The notes: generated by a model not told the origin, from the letters alone. Numbered from the stretch's first letter, positions 1-10,459 are shown. The stretch: DNA of 64,000 nucleotides from Micromonospora costi (GCF_003626655.1 NZ_RBAN01000001.1:1736001-1800000), one strand, 5' to 3'. Numbers and translations are program-made.

Positions 1-519
1 CACCGCACCTCGATGCAGGACGTGATCGCCGAGGCCGGCCTCTCGGTGGGTGCGGTCTACCGGTACTTCCCCAGCAAGGCCGACCTCATCAACGCGATCG
101 CCGAGCAGGCGATCGGCGGAGCCGGGCAGGTGCTCGGCGACCTGGCCCGCCACGACCCGCCGCTGCCGCTGGTGACGGCGCTCGAGCGCGTCCTCGCGTA
201 CGTCGAGACGCAGCTCGGCGACGACGGCGTCCTGCGCATCGCGATCCAGGTCTGGGGCGAGGCGCAGCGCGACCCCGCGCTGGCCGCCTTCGTGGCCGAG
301 ACGTACACGGGCATCCGGGGGCACTTCGGGGTCCTGGTCCGGCGCGCCCAGGCGGCCGGCGAGCTGCCCGCCGACGCCGACCCGGACGCCACCGCCGCCG
401 CGCTGTTCGCGCTCGTGCCGGGCTGGTTCACCCAGCGCATCCTGACCGGCGGGCCCGACCGCGCCACGTACCTCGCGGGGGTCCGCACCCTGCTCGGCGC
501 CGCCCCACGGGCGGAGTAG
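1..519 (+). CDS. TetR/AcrR family transcriptional regulator, 5' truncated by window edge
   Basis: The reading frame is open from base 1, so the true start lies outside the window. The visible protein begins inside the DNA-binding domain: TSMQDVIAEAGLSVGAVYRY followed by FPSKADLI is the typical second and third helix of a TetR helix-turn-helix. The remaining ~140 residues form an alpha-helical ligand/dimer domain, ending AAPRAE. The protein should be a dimeric ligand-responsive repressor; its ligand and targets cannot be told from here. It converges on the GH13 amylase gene across 85 bp with no clear terminator. Family assignment is firm, function unknown. Confidence 0.85.
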   Translation, partial: HRTSMQDVIAEAGLSVGAVYRYFPSKADLINAIAEQAIGGAGQVLGDLARHDPPLPLVTALERVLAYVETQLGDDGVLRIAIQVWGEAQRDPALAAFVAETYTGIRGHFGVLVRRAQAAGELPADADPDATAAALFALVPGWFTQRILTGGPDRATYLAGVRTLLGAAPRAE

Positions 520-604
520 GCGCCGGGGCCCGGGAGCGCCGACGCCGCCGTAACCCCGGAGACGCCGCAGTCCCGGGACGCCGGAAACGCCGACGGCCGC
601 AGCG

Positions 605-2416
605 TCAGCCCAGGCGCCACACCTGGAACGTCGGGCCGTCGCCGGGCAGCGTCACCGTGCCGTCGCCGTCCGGCCGCAGGCCGGGCGCGCCGCCGTACAC
701 ATTCTCCGCGGCCGGCAGGCCGGCCAGCCGGACCGGCGTGGCGGGCGCCCGCCGGGCCAGCACCAGCACCGAACCGGCCGGCGACTCGCGCAGGAACACC
801 AGGCTGTCCGGGTCGTGGTGCACCGGGCGCAGGCCACCGTGGCGCAGCGCCGGCTCATCACGTCGCAGCGCGATCAGCGCCCGGTACGCGGCGAGGGTGC
901 CCCCGTCCCAGCGCTCGGGCCGGTGCCACGGCATCGGGGTGCGCGAGGCCTCGCCGTTGTCGCCGGTCAGGCCCAGCTCGTCGCCCGCGAAGATCATCGG
1001 CGTGCCGGGCATGGTGGCGAGCAGCCCGGCGGCCACCTCCTGCCGGGCCGCGTCGCCCACCACCGTCCGGATGCGGGCCGAGTCGTGCGAGCCCAGCAAC
1101 TGCCACGAGTGGGTGTACGAACGCCACGAGACCATGCTGCGGTAGGCGTCCATGGTGGCCAGGACGGCGGCCGCGTCGCGCCGCCGGGCGCCGCCGGGCG
1201 TGCCGAGGAAGTTGGGCACCGGCTGCTCGCCGTGACGCAGCCAGGACCAGACCGGATCGGTGAAGCCGACGTAGTTCATAGTGCCGTGCCAGCCGTCCCG
1301 GTCCAGGTCGCCGGTGTGGTCGTGGCCGTGCTCCGCCATCAGCAGGGCGTCGGGCCGGGTCTGCGTGACCACGGCCCGCAGGAGCGCGGCCACCTCGTGG
1401 GTGTACGCGTCGGCGCCCCGCCGGCCGGTCATGTTCGCCACGTCCACCCGCCAGCCGTCCAGCCGGTACGGGTCGCGCAGCCACCGCCGCAGCAGCGAGT
1501 CGGGCGCGGTGGCGAAGCGCCGGCGCAGGTCCGCGCTGCCCCAGTTCAGCTTCGGCAGCGACCTGACACCGTTCCAGGACTCGTAGTCGCCGGTCGCCTC
1601 GTCGAAGTAGTACAGCCCCCGCTCGGGCGCGCGGACGTCGGAGGCCGCCGCTCTGAACCAGCGGTGCGCGTCACCGGTGTGGTTGCTCGTGATGTCGCCG
1701 AGCAACCGCCAGCCCCGGGCGTGCACCGCGTCGGCGAGCCGGGCCAGGGCGGCGTCGCCGCCGAGCAGCGGGTCCACCCGGTCGAAGTCGGCGGCGTCGT
1801 AGCGGTGGTTCGAGCGCGCCGGGAAGATCGGCGTGAGGTAGAGGGTGTTCACCCCGAGCCGGTCCAGGTGGTCGAGCCGCTCGACGATGCCGTCGAGGTC
1901 GCCGCCGTAGAACTGGTACGGCGTCTCCGGGCCGCGCCCCACGACCGGGGTGTCCCAGTCGCAGGGGACCGCCCAGTCCGGCGCCGCCCGACGGTCCGCC
2001 GCGGCCGAGCGGGCGAACCGGTCGGGAAAGACCTGGTAGATCACCGCGTCGCGGGCCCACCCGGGCGGCGGGGCGTAGCTGACCAGCCGGAAGTCGCCGC
2101 GATCCGGGACGTCGTGGTCGACCAGGCCGGCCGCGTTGAGCCAGCGGTGGTCGCGCCGGCCGGTCAGCAGGAACCGGTAACCGCTGACCGGATTGCGGAC
2201 CTCGACCGGCACCCGCCACCACACGTCACCTCCGTCGACCCGGTCGACCACGGCCTCGGTGAACCGGGGCTCGCCGTCGCCGGTGGTGCGGACGTGCACC
2301 TGGCGTACGTCGCTCCCCACCGGCACCCGGACGAAGACGTCGACGGTGTCCCCGAGCGCGGGCTCCTGCTCGGGGACGTACAGCGCGGAACCGTCGTGGT
2401 GCGGCAGCCCTCTCAT
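605..2416 (-). CDS. GH13 alpha-amylase family glycosidase (maltodextrin-degrading type)
   Basis: 603-residue glycoside hydrolase of clan GH-H. An N-terminal beta-sandwich (about residues 10-120) resembles that of neopullulanase/cyclomaltodextrinase enzymes and is followed by the (beta/alpha)8 barrel. All four conserved regions are visible: DITSNH (241-246), GWRVDVAN with nucleophile D325, LLMAEH with acid/base E362, and GSHDSAR with D445. There is no signal peptide, so it should act in the cytosol on imported malto-oligosaccharides. The ATG at 2416 overlaps the malG stop in an ATGA junction, which fixes the start although the frame stays open far upstream. It is the last gene of the malE-malF-malG operon. 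Exact bond specificity is not predictable. Confidence 0.88.
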   Translation of the reverse strand: MRGLPHHDGSALYVPEQEPALGDTVDVFVRVPVGSDVRQVHVRTTGDGEPRFTEAVVDRVDGGDVWWRVPVEVRNPVSGYRFLLTGRRDHRWLNAAGLVDHDVPDRGDFRLVSYAPPPGWARDAVIYQVFPDRFARSAAADRRAAPDWAVPCDWDTPVVGRGPETPYQFYGGDLDGIVERLDHLDRLGVNTLYLTPIFPARSNHRYDAADFDRVDPLLGGDAALARLADAVHARGWRLLGDITSNHTGDAHRWFRAAASDVRAPERGLYYFDEATGDYESWNGVRSLPKLNWGSADLRRRFATAPDSLLRRWLRDPYRLDGWRVDVANMTGRRGADAYTHEVAALLRAVVTQTRPDALLMAEHGHDHTGDLDRDGWHGTMNYVGFTDPVWSWLRHGEQPVPNFLGTPGGARRRDAAAVLATMDAYRSMVSWRSYTHSWQLLGSHDSARIRTVVGDAARQEVAAGLLATMPGTPMIFAGDELGLTGDNGEASRTPMPWHRPERWDGGTLAAYRALIALRRDEPALRHGGLRPVHHDPDSLVFLRESPAGSVLVLARRAPATPVRLAGLPAAENVYGGAPGLRPDGDGTVTLPGDGPTFQVWRLG

Positions 2417-3342
2417 CCCTTGACGGCTCCGGCGGTGAGACCGGAGACGATGTACCGCTGGAGGACCTGGAAGACCAGCACCGTGGGGATCGCGGTGAGC
2501 AGGGTGGCCGCCGCGAACATCCCGAAGTTGTTGTTCCGCTCGTTGCCCTGCAACATGCCGTACATGCCGACCGCGAGGGTCTTCGAGTCGGTGTCGGTGA
2601 GGAAGACGTTCGCCATCAGGAACTCGTTGATGGTGCCGATGAAGGCGAGCAGACCGGTCACCGCGAGGATGGGCGCCACGAGCGGCAGCATGATCCGGAA
2701 GAAGACCTGGGCGTGCGTGGCGCCGTCCATGGTGGCCGACTCGTCGAGCTCCCTCGGCAGGGTGTCGAAGAAGCCCTTCATGAGCCAGGTGTTCACGCCC
2801 AGCGCGCCGCCCATGTAGAGCAGGAACAGCCCCCACGGCGTGTTGAAGCCGAGGCCCGGCCACAGGTCGGTGATCGTCGTGAAGATCAGGAAGATCGCCA
2901 CGATCGCCAGGAACTGGGGGAACATCTGGATCAGCAGCAGCGAGAGCAGGCCGGTGCGGCGTCCGCGGAACCGCATCCGGGAGAAGGCGTACGCGGCCAG
3001 CGCCGACAGGGCGACCGACGCGAGCGAGGCGAGGCCGGCGATCAGCAGCGAGTTGAGGAACCAGCGCTCGAACGCCGTCCGCGCGAACAGTTCGCGGACG
3101 TTGCCGAACGACACCCCGTCGGTCGGCACCAGGTCCGTGGAGGAGAGGGTGCCCAGCGGGTTGAGCGCGGCGGAGAGCACGAACACGATCGGGAAGAGGC
3201 TGAACACGACGGCCAGCACGGCGACCAGGTGCCGCCAGCCGGCCTGGGCCAGCCACCGGTTTGTCCGCCGGCCCGCGTTCCGCCGGCCGGGCGGTGAGCC
3301 GGCCGCGCCGCCGGTGACGGCGGGCCCGGTGAGCCTGGTCAT
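2413..3342 (-). CDS. malG: Maltose/maltodextrin ABC transporter permease, MalG type
   Basis: 309-residue inner-membrane permease of a carbohydrate-uptake ABC transporter. Six predicted membrane helices, a basic N-terminus (GRRNAGRRTNRWL) and the cytoplasmic EAA loop (ELDESATMDGATHAQVFFRI) that docks on the ATPase identify the MalG half of a MalFG pair. Its ATG overlaps the malF stop by 4 bp, and its own stop overlaps the amylase ATG, so the genes are translationally coupled. No ATPase gene is present here; in streptomycetes a shared MsiK-type ATPase serves such importers, so the same is likely. The substrate (malto-oligosaccharide) is inferred from the neighbouring GH13 enzymes. Confidence 0.85.
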   Translation of the reverse strand: MTRLTGPAVTGGAAGSPPGRRNAGRRTNRWLAQAGWRHLVAVLAVVFSLFPIVFVLSAALNPLGTLSSTDLVPTDGVSFGNVRELFARTAFERWFLNSLLIAGLASLASVALSALAAYAFSRMRFRGRRTGLLSLLLIQMFPQFLAIVAIFLIFTTITDLWPGLGFNTPWGLFLLYMGGALGVNTWLMKGFFDTLPRELDESATMDGATHAQVFFRIMLPLVAPILAVTGLLAFIGTINEFLMANVFLTDTDSKTLAVGMYGMLQGNERNNNFGMFAAATLLTAIPTVLVFQVLQRYIVSGLTAGAVKG

Positions 3343-4973
3343 GCGTACACCTCCTCCTGTTTACGGGTTCGCCGGAAGCTGACTGCCGAGACGACCGCGA
3401 CGATGGCGAAGATGAAGATCGAGATGGCCGCCGCGAAGCCGAACTCGGCGCCCTGCCCGCCGAAGGCCAACCGGTAGGTGTAGGTGATCAGCAGGTCCGT
3501 CGCGCCGTTGGTCGGGTTGTCGGCGGGGAACGGTCCACCCTCGGTGGTCAGGTAGATCGCGTTGAAGTTGTTGAAGTTGTAGGCGAACGACGAGATCAGT
3601 AGCGGGGACAGCGCGACGAGCAGCAGCGGCAGGGTGACCGACCGGAACGACTGCCACGGCGAGGCGCCGTCGACCGACGTCGCCTCGGTCAGTTCCCGCG
3701 GGATGGCCTGGAGCGCGCCGGTGGCCACCAGAAACATGTACGGGTAGCCGAGCCAGAGCTGGACGAGCAGCACCGCCGCCCGGGCCGACCACTCCTGGCC
3801 GAACCAGTTCACGCTCAGCCCGAACAGGCCGTTGACGAGGCCGAAGTCGGTGTTGAACATGTCGCGCCAGACCAGCAACATCGCGAACGACGGCATGGCG
3901 TACGGCAGGATCAGCAGCACCCGGTAGAGGTTGGTGCCGCGCATCCGCGGCGAGTGCAACGTCAGCGCGACGAACGTGCCCAGCAGGAACGTGCCGGCGG
4001 TCGAGCCGAGGGCGAAGGCGAAGTTCCAGATGAGCGTGCCGAGGAACGGACCGGAGATGTGGTCGTCGGTGAGCACCCGCGTGAAGTTGCGCAGCCCCAC
4101 GCCGACCTTCCAGCCCTGGGCCAGCCGCTCCCCGTCGGCGGCCACGAACGAGCCGGTCGACTCGTCGGCGGCCCAGGTGCGGCCGGTCTCGGCGTCGCGG
4201 ATGCAGTCGCATCCCGCGTCGTACGCCCGGACGGCCTTGCCCTCGTACGCGCGGGACAGGCCCGCGGACCGCAGGGCGCCGCCGTCGGTGGGCACCACCA
4301 GCTCGGTGATCTCCTGGCTGCGGGCGCTGGACTGGCCGAAAGTGAGCACGGTGTAGCCGTCCGCGGCGGTGACCTTCCCGCCGGGCGCCACCGTGACCTC
4401 GCCGGGGTCGAGGCGGCGCAGGCCGTCGGCGTCGCCCACCGAAACGCCGCCGGTGGCCGGGTCGGTCACGAGGAAGACGAGAGGGCCGGTGGCGGGGTCG
4501 CCCTCGGTGGCGACGGAGAGGGCGTACTCGGCGGAGCCGGGCACCTGCTTCACCGAGGCGGTCTGGATGGCGACGATCGCGTCGTCCTTGCTGCCGCGGT
4601 GCCCGTCGCCGAAGTTGGTGAACGCGGTGCTGGCCGTGTAGAGCACCGGGAACACCTGGAACGCGATGAGGAAGAGCGTGCCCGGCACGAGGTACTTGGC
4701 CGGGACGTGCCGTCGGGTGAGGTACAGGTAGAACAGGCCGACGGTGGTGGCCGCCAGCAGCGCGAGACCCACCCACTTCTCCGCCTCGACCAGCGGGAAG
4801 GCCGCCCAGATCGCGATGCCGGCCACCAGGCCGAGCAGGACCACCTTGACCGCGAGCCCGGTCACGGTGATCGGCGCGTGGTCACGCGCGGTACGGCGCC
4901 TCGGGGGCCGGGAGCCGACGGGCTCCCGGCCCGGGGCCTGCGTGGACCCCGGGCCGGACAGCGACGTGCTCAT
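3339..4973 (-). CDS. malF: Maltose/maltodextrin ABC transporter permease, MalF type with large extracytoplasmic loop
   Basis: 544-residue permease. After two or three N-terminal membrane segments it carries a ~190-residue soluble extracytoplasmic insert (about residues 115-305), equivalent to the P2 loop of Escherichia coli MalF, which touches the binding protein. It then has the permease core with the EAA loop ELTEATSVDGASPWQSFRSV (427-446). The insert contains a CDC motif (residues ~255-257). The start at 4973 was chosen because it overlaps the malE TAA stop by one base; upstream in-frame sequence is the wrong frame of malE. Together with malG it should form the channel for imported maltodextrins. 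Confidence 0.86.
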   Translation of the reverse strand: MSTSLSGPGSTQAPGREPVGSRPPRRRTARDHAPITVTGLAVKVVLLGLVAGIAIWAAFPLVEAEKWVGLALLAATTVGLFYLYLTRRHVPAKYLVPGTLFLIAFQVFPVLYTASTAFTNFGDGHRGSKDDAIVAIQTASVKQVPGSAEYALSVATEGDPATGPLVFLVTDPATGGVSVGDADGLRRLDPGEVTVAPGGKVTAADGYTVLTFGQSSARSQEITELVVPTDGGALRSAGLSRAYEGKAVRAYDAGCDCIRDAETGRTWAADESTGSFVAADGERLAQGWKVGVGLRNFTRVLTDDHISGPFLGTLIWNFAFALGSTAGTFLLGTFVALTLHSPRMRGTNLYRVLLILPYAMPSFAMLLVWRDMFNTDFGLVNGLFGLSVNWFGQEWSARAAVLLVQLWLGYPYMFLVATGALQAIPRELTEATSVDGASPWQSFRSVTLPLLLVALSPLLISSFAYNFNNFNAIYLTTEGGPFPADNPTNGATDLLITYTYRLAFGGQGAEFGFAAAISIFIFAIVAVVSAVSFRRTRKQEEVYA

Positions 4974-6220
4974 TACTTGATCTGGCCTGCGATCGTGGTG
5001 CCGGCCGCGGTGATGGTCTTGGCGGGGTCGGCGCCGCCGATGACGGCGGCCTCGGCCTTGCCGAACGGGTCCCAGATCGCGGCCATCGCCGGGATCGCCG
5101 GGAGCACCTGGCCGTTGCGGCCGGCCTCGGTGAACTTCGCGAGGTCCGGGTCGGTGCCCTTGACCTGGTCCAGCGCCGCGGTCAGCGCCGGCGGCCGGGG
5201 CTCGGCCTGGTACAGCGCCACCGCCAGGTCCGGCTTGGTCACGTAGTTGGTGACGAACTCCTGCGCGAGCGCCTTGTTCTTGCCCTTGGACGCGACGTAG
5301 AACGCCTGCACGCCGACGAACGGCTGGGCCTCCTTGCCACCGGCGAAGCCGGGGACCGGGGAGATGTCGTACGCGATGCCGGCCTTCTTGACGTCCGCGA
5401 CGGCCCACGGGCCGGAGACCAGGAAGGCGCACTTCTTACCGGTGAAGGTGGCGATCGAGTTCTCCGGGGTGATGGAGCGCTTGAGCGCGCCCTCGCCCTT
5501 CTCGCCGAGCGCGCCGATCTTCTTGAACGCCTCGACCGACTCCGGCTTGCCGACGCCGAGGTCCTTCGGGTCGTAGTCGCCGTTGGCCGTGGTGCCGAAG
5601 AGGTAGCCGCCGGCCGAGGTGTAGAGCGGGTAGATGTGGTATGCGTCGCCGTTCTGGCCGGCCTGGAGGCAGAGGATCTCGCTGGCCTTCTTGTCGGCCT
5701 TGAGCTTCTTGCCGGCGGCGACCAGGTCCTCGATGGTCTTCGGCGCTTCGGGGGCGAGCGCGGTGTTGCGGATCAGCGCGAGGTTCTCCATGGCGTACGG
5801 CACGCCGTAGAGCTGGCCGTTGAAGGTGACCGCCTTGACGGCGGTCTCGTTGAACGCGCTCTTCTGGTCGGCGGCGAGCTGCACCGGGTCGATGGAGCCG
5901 TTCTGCACGAGGTTGCCGATCCAGTCGTGCGCGCCGACCACCACGTCGGGGCCGCTGCCCTGCTGCGCGGCGGTCACGAAGTTGGTCTGCAGGTCCTTGG
6001 AGACGGCCTGCACCTCGACGGTGACGCCGTTCTCCTGGCCGAACTTCTCGGCGAACGGCTTGAGGGCGGCCGTCCGCTTGTCGTCGGCCCAGATGACCAG
6101 CTTGCCGGACGCGGCCTGGGGGGATTCCTTCGTGGCCGGCTCGTCGCTGTCGCCGCCACAGCCCGAGGCGGCGAGCGCCAGGGCGAAGACGGCGACCACA
6201 CCCGCGGTACGGATGCGCAT
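4973..6220 (-). CDS. malE: Maltodextrin-binding lipoprotein of ABC transporter
   Basis: 415-residue extracellular solute-binding protein family 1. The N-terminus is a lipoprotein signal peptide (MRIRTAGVVAVFALALAASG, then C21; lipobox ASGC), so the mature protein is lipid-anchored outside the membrane. The body has typical features of sugar-binding proteins (KLVIWADDKRT near the start, GPDVVVGAHDWIG, YGVPYAMENLALIRN). I chose the ATG at 6220, preceded by AGGAG with a 5-nt spacer, rather than the ATG 18 bases upstream. It heads the malEFG-amylase operon and diverges from the LacI gene; palindromic operator-like sites lie between them. Specificity for malto-oligosaccharides is inferred from context. 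Confidence 0.86.
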   Translation of the reverse strand: MRIRTAGVVAVFALALAASGCGGDSDEPATKESPQAASGKLVIWADDKRTAALKPFAEKFGQENGVTVEVQAVSKDLQTNFVTAAQQGSGPDVVVGAHDWIGNLVQNGSIDPVQLAADQKSAFNETAVKAVTFNGQLYGVPYAMENLALIRNTALAPEAPKTIEDLVAAGKKLKADKKASEILCLQAGQNGDAYHIYPLYTSAGGYLFGTTANGDYDPKDLGVGKPESVEAFKKIGALGEKGEGALKRSITPENSIATFTGKKCAFLVSGPWAVADVKKAGIAYDISPVPGFAGGKEAQPFVGVQAFYVASKGKNKALAQEFVTNYVTKPDLAVALYQAEPRPPALTAALDQVKGTDPDLAKFTEAGRNGQVLPAIPAMAAIWDPFGKAEAAVIGGADPAKTITAAGTTIAGQIK

Positions 6221-6282
6221 CGGTACTCCTGTCGTCATGGCGGGGCCCGCCGGGGGGCGGCGCCCGCCAGGGGGAAACCTCT

Positions 6283-6295
6283 GGAAGTTCTTGCC
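6283..6295. promoter_or_regulatory. Operator-like palindrome, mal locus site 1
   Basis: GGAAG-TT-CTTGCC, an imperfect inverted repeat in the malE leader/promoter region, 63 bp upstream of the malE ATG. Its CTTGC half-site recurs at 6366-6377 and 6388-6399. LacI-family repressors bind short palindromes of this kind; that the neighbouring LacI protein binds here is inferred. Confidence 0.5.
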
Positions 6296-6365
6296 AACCG
6301 GCGCATGTACGTTGCGCCGCTGCTCTCGCGTGTTGCGGGGACGTTAGCAAGGGGTTTCAGAGAAT

Positions 6366-6377
6366 GGAAGGGCTTGC
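6366..6377. promoter_or_regulatory. Operator-like palindrome, mal locus site 2
   Basis: GGAAG-GG-CTTGC in the divergent malE/LacI promoter region, with the same spacing as the other two sites and 10 bp from site 3, about one helical turn. Probable LacI-family repressor site. Confidence 0.5.
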
Positions 6378-6387
6378 AGAACCGTAC

Positions 6388-6399
6388 GCAAGAACTTGC
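6388..6399. promoter_or_regulatory. Operator-like palindrome, mal locus site 3
   Basis: GCAAG-AA-CTTGC, the most symmetric of the three sites, 20 bp upstream of the LacI-gene ATG. It is placed so that a bound repressor could block both its own gene and malE. CTTGC-containing repeats are known in streptomycete alpha-amylase promoters under MalR control. Confidence 0.55.
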
Positions 6400-6419
6400 C
6401 GGTGGGCTAAAGTGCCGCC

Positions 6420-7505
6420 ATGCGCGCTCGACTGTCCGACATCGCCCAACAGGCCGACGTCAGCGAGGCCACGGTGTCGCGGGTGCTCAACGACCGCCCC
6501 GGCGTGGCCCCCGAGACCCGGCAGGCCGTCCTTACCGCCCTCGACGTGCTCGGCTACGAGCGGCCGGCCCGGCTGCGCAAGCGCAGCGCCGGCTTGGTGG
6601 GCCTCGTGGTGCCGGAGCTGGACAACCCGATCTTCCCGGCCTTCGCCCAGGTCATCGAGTCCACTCTGGCGCAGAGCGGGTTCACCCCGGTGCTCTGCAC
6701 CCAGACCGCGGGCGGTGTCACCGAGGACGAGTACGTCGAGATGCTGCTCGACCGGCAGGTCTCCGGGATCGTCTTCGTCTCCGGCCTGCACGCCGACACG
6801 GCGGCCAACCACGACCGCTACCGGGCGCTGATCGCCCGGCCGTTGCCGATCGTGATGATCAACGGATACGTGCCGGACGTGGCGGCGCCCTTCGTCTCCT
6901 GCGACGACGGTGAGGCCGCCGAACTGGCCGTCGCGCACCTGGTCGCCCTCGGGCACCGGCGGATCGGCCTCATCACCGGCCCGGACCGGTTCGTGCCCGT
7001 ACGGCGCAAGGTCGCCGGCTGGCGCAACGCCATGAGCCGGCTCGCCGGGCTGACCGAGTCCGACCTGGACGACCTGGCCGAGCTGACCCTCTTCGGTGTC
7101 GAGGGCGGCGAGGCGGCCGCCGGACGGCTGCTCGACCGGGGCGTGACCGGCGTGGTCTGCGGCTCGGACCTGATGGCCCTCGGCGCCGTGCGGGCGGCCC
7201 GGCAGCGCGGCCTGTCGGTCCCCGGCGACCTCTCCGTGGTCGGCTACGACGACTCGCCGCTGATGGCGTTCACCGACCCGCCGCTGACCACCATGCGCCA
7301 GCCGGTCATCGCCATGGCGGTGGCCGCCGTCCGGGCGCTGGTCGACGAGATCAACGGGCACGCGGCGCCGCACACCGAGTACCTGTTCCGCCCGGAGCTG
7401 GTGGTGCGGGGCTCGACGGCGGTCGCGCCGGCGGCGGCCCGCCCGGCGGGCGGCGGCTCGACCCGGCGCCGCCCGACCCCGCCCGCCGTGGCCGTACCGG
7501 CCTAG
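6420..7505 (+). CDS. malR: LacI-family repressor of the maltodextrin locus
   Basis: 361 residues. An N-terminal LacI helix-turn-helix (LSDIAQQADVSEATVSRVLN, residues 5-24) and hinge helix are followed by a periplasmic-binding-protein-like sensor domain (SAGLVGLVVPELDNPIFPAF onward) ending in a short Ala/Pro-rich tail. It is transcribed divergently from malEFG-amylase and lies upstream of a same-strand alpha-glucosidase, so it probably represses both in the absence of malto-oligosaccharide. Three GCAAG/CTTGC palindromes precede it and another lies before the glucosidase. The family is certain; the name malR rests on position and target genes. Confidence 0.83.
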   Translation: MRARLSDIAQQADVSEATVSRVLNDRPGVAPETRQAVLTALDVLGYERPARLRKRSAGLVGLVVPELDNPIFPAFAQVIESTLAQSGFTPVLCTQTAGGVTEDEYVEMLLDRQVSGIVFVSGLHADTAANHDRYRALIARPLPIVMINGYVPDVAAPFVSCDDGEAAELAVAHLVALGHRRIGLITGPDRFVPVRRKVAGWRNAMSRLAGLTESDLDDLAELTLFGVEGGEAAAGRLLDRGVTGVVCGSDLMALGAVRAARQRGLSVPGDLSVVGYDDSPLMAFTDPPLTTMRQPVIAMAVAAVRALVDEINGHAAPHTEYLFRPELVVRGSTAVAPAAARPAGGGSTRRRPTPPAVAVPA

Positions 7506-7574
7506 GGTCTGCGTCGAAGTCCTCGGTCGAGCCGGGCCCGCCACAGGCCGGCCAGGGACTTCGACACAGACCCT
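7504..7574 (+). terminator. Long stem-loop directly after malR
   Basis: Arms 7504-7522 and 7556-7574 are 19 bp with one mismatch, around a 33-nt loop, and begin at the malR stop codon. A strong hairpin that could end malR transcription or protect its 3' end. There is no T-tract, as usual in these genomes. Confidence 0.6.
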
Positions 7575-7619
7575 GAGCGCGGCGGGGCGGCACGGCGCCG
7601 CGTGGACGCCCGACCGTTT

Positions 7620-7629
7620 CTTGCGCAAG
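7620..7629. promoter_or_regulatory. CTTGCGCAAG palindrome upstream of alpha-glucosidase
   Basis: A perfect 10-bp palindrome made of the same CTTGC/GCAAG half-sites as the malE/malR sites but with no spacer, and followed by GAATGCTTGAC, which adds another half-site. It lies 108 bp before the glucosidase start. Likely an operator for the same LacI-type repressor. Confidence 0.5.
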
Positions 7630-7736
7630 GAATGCTTGACTCTTTCAGCGTCCGGCCGGCATTCTGCTCAGACGCCCGTGCTCGCCCGCGTCGCGCCGGG
7701 TGCCGCCGTACCGCACCGAGAACGGGGACCCCGCCG

Positions 7737-9362
<1,626 letters not shown>

Positions 9363-9590
9363 GCGGGTAAGCCGTCATCGACCTGGTCGTCCGCCGTGCC
9401 CCGCGCCGGCGGGCGGCTGGGGCACCGGCCCCTTGTGGTGGGGGGTGAGGTGGCGCCGGCGCCTCGCGGGGTCCGACTCCGTGGGGCGCCGGCGTCCGTC
9501 GGCACCCGGTACGCCACAGTGGCCGGTCCACGGACGTGTCGTCGCCGTGCCCGCGGGGTACCGCTGGAGACAGTCGGTGGGAGGTGGCGC

Positions 9591-9959
9591 ATGGTGACCC
9601 GGGTGACGCAGTACACGCTCGACGTGACGGACGTCGACCGCATGGTGGCGTTCTGGTCCGCCGCGCTCGGCTACATGGCCGAGCAGGGCGGCGACGGCAG
9701 CGCGAAGCTCTACCCGCCGCCGGGCGAGGCCGGCCCCACCGTCTGGTTGCAGGGCTCGGGCACCGAGAAGCGCGGCAAGAACCGGCTGCACCTCGACCTG
9801 GTCAGCGACGGTGACCCGGCCGCCGAGGTGCGGCGGCTCGTCGACCTCGGCGCCCGGCACGCCGACGTCGGGCAGACCGGTGACGAACATTTCGTGGTGC
9901 TCGCCGACCCCGAGGGCAACGAGTTCTGCGTCCTGGACCGGCCGCCGGCCCGACCCTGA
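9591..9959 (+). CDS. VOC (glyoxalase/bleomycin resistance-like) superfamily protein
   Basis: 122 residues with the vicinal-oxygen-chelate pattern: VTQYTLDVTDVDRMVAFWSA at the start, KNRLHLDLV in the middle and VVLADPEGNEFCVLD at the end. The start at 9591 is preceded by GGAGGTG. Members of this group (sometimes called glyoxalase-like or PhnB-like) are small metal-binding enzymes or binding proteins; substrate unknown. A paralogue with the same ADPEGNEFCV ending is encoded at 48476-48913. The preceding 228 bp (9363-9590) contain only GC-rich short palindromes (for example GGCGCCGGCGCC) and no gene I can support. Confidence 0.8.
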   Translation: MVTRVTQYTLDVTDVDRMVAFWSAALGYMAEQGGDGSAKLYPPPGEAGPTVWLQGSGTEKRGKNRLHLDLVSDGDPAAEVRRLVDLGARHADVGQTGDEHFVVLADPEGNEFCVLDRPPARP

Positions 9960-9970
9960 CCCGGCGGGGC

Positions 9971-10459
9971 TCACGCCCCCTTCGCTGTCAGGATCTCGGC
10001 GATCCGGCGGAAACCGGCGCGCAGCTCGGCCTCGGTCGGCGGTTCGGCCGGCTCGCCGTGGCCGGCCTCGTCGGCGGCCGCGTCCAGTTCCTCGTCGATC
10101 GTGTCCTCGAAGTCGCCGTAGAGGTCGGCCTGGTCCACCTGGGCGACCTCGTCCGCCGCCGCGATCTGCGCGGCGGCGATCTCGCTGCGGATCTCCTCCG
10201 CGGACAGCGCCGGCAGCAGCGGCTCGACGACCGCCATCAGCTGCTCCTCGGCCACCACCGCCTCGGCCAGCGCGAGCGCGTGCGGGCGCTCGTACGGGCC
10301 GCACACCACCGGCTCCCATTCGTCGTCGTCGCCGAGCGGCCCGAACGTGATGATCCACGGCAGGCCCAGCATCGGCGAGTCGCTCGGCAGGTCCAACGTC
10401 ACGAGTGCGCCCACCGGCTCATCATGGTCCGTCGTGCGGGCCGTCCGGGGCTCATTCAC
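9971..10459 (-). CDS. Conserved-looking acidic hypothetical protein
   Basis: 162-residue acidic protein with no signal peptide or membrane segment. A short domain with PMLGLPWIITFGPL and WEPVVCGPYERPHALALAEA is followed by an Ala/Glu-rich, probably helical C-terminal half. The GTG start overlaps the upstream SRPBCC gene by 8 bases, so it is the third gene of a GntR-SRPBCC-hypothetical operon and may be translationally coupled. I do not recognise the family and assign no function. Confidence 0.65.
   Translation of the reverse strand: MNEPRTARTTDHDEPVGALVTLDLPSDSPMLGLPWIITFGPLGDDDEWEPVVCGPYERPHALALAEAVVAEEQLMAVVEPLLPALSAEEIRSEIAAAQIAAADEVAQVDQADLYGDFEDTIDEELDAAADEAGHGEPAEPPTEAELRAGFRRIAEILTAKGA

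Noticed and set aside
815..2818. 667-residue plus-strand frame over the amylase and malG
   Set aside because: Antisense to genes with clear catalytic motifs; Arg/Val/Pro/His-rich composition typical of shadow frames.
2417..3256. In-frame N-terminal extension of the amylase to ~883 residues
   Set aside because: It is the wrong frame of malG; the ATGA overlap at 2413-2416 and the start of similarity define the true gene.
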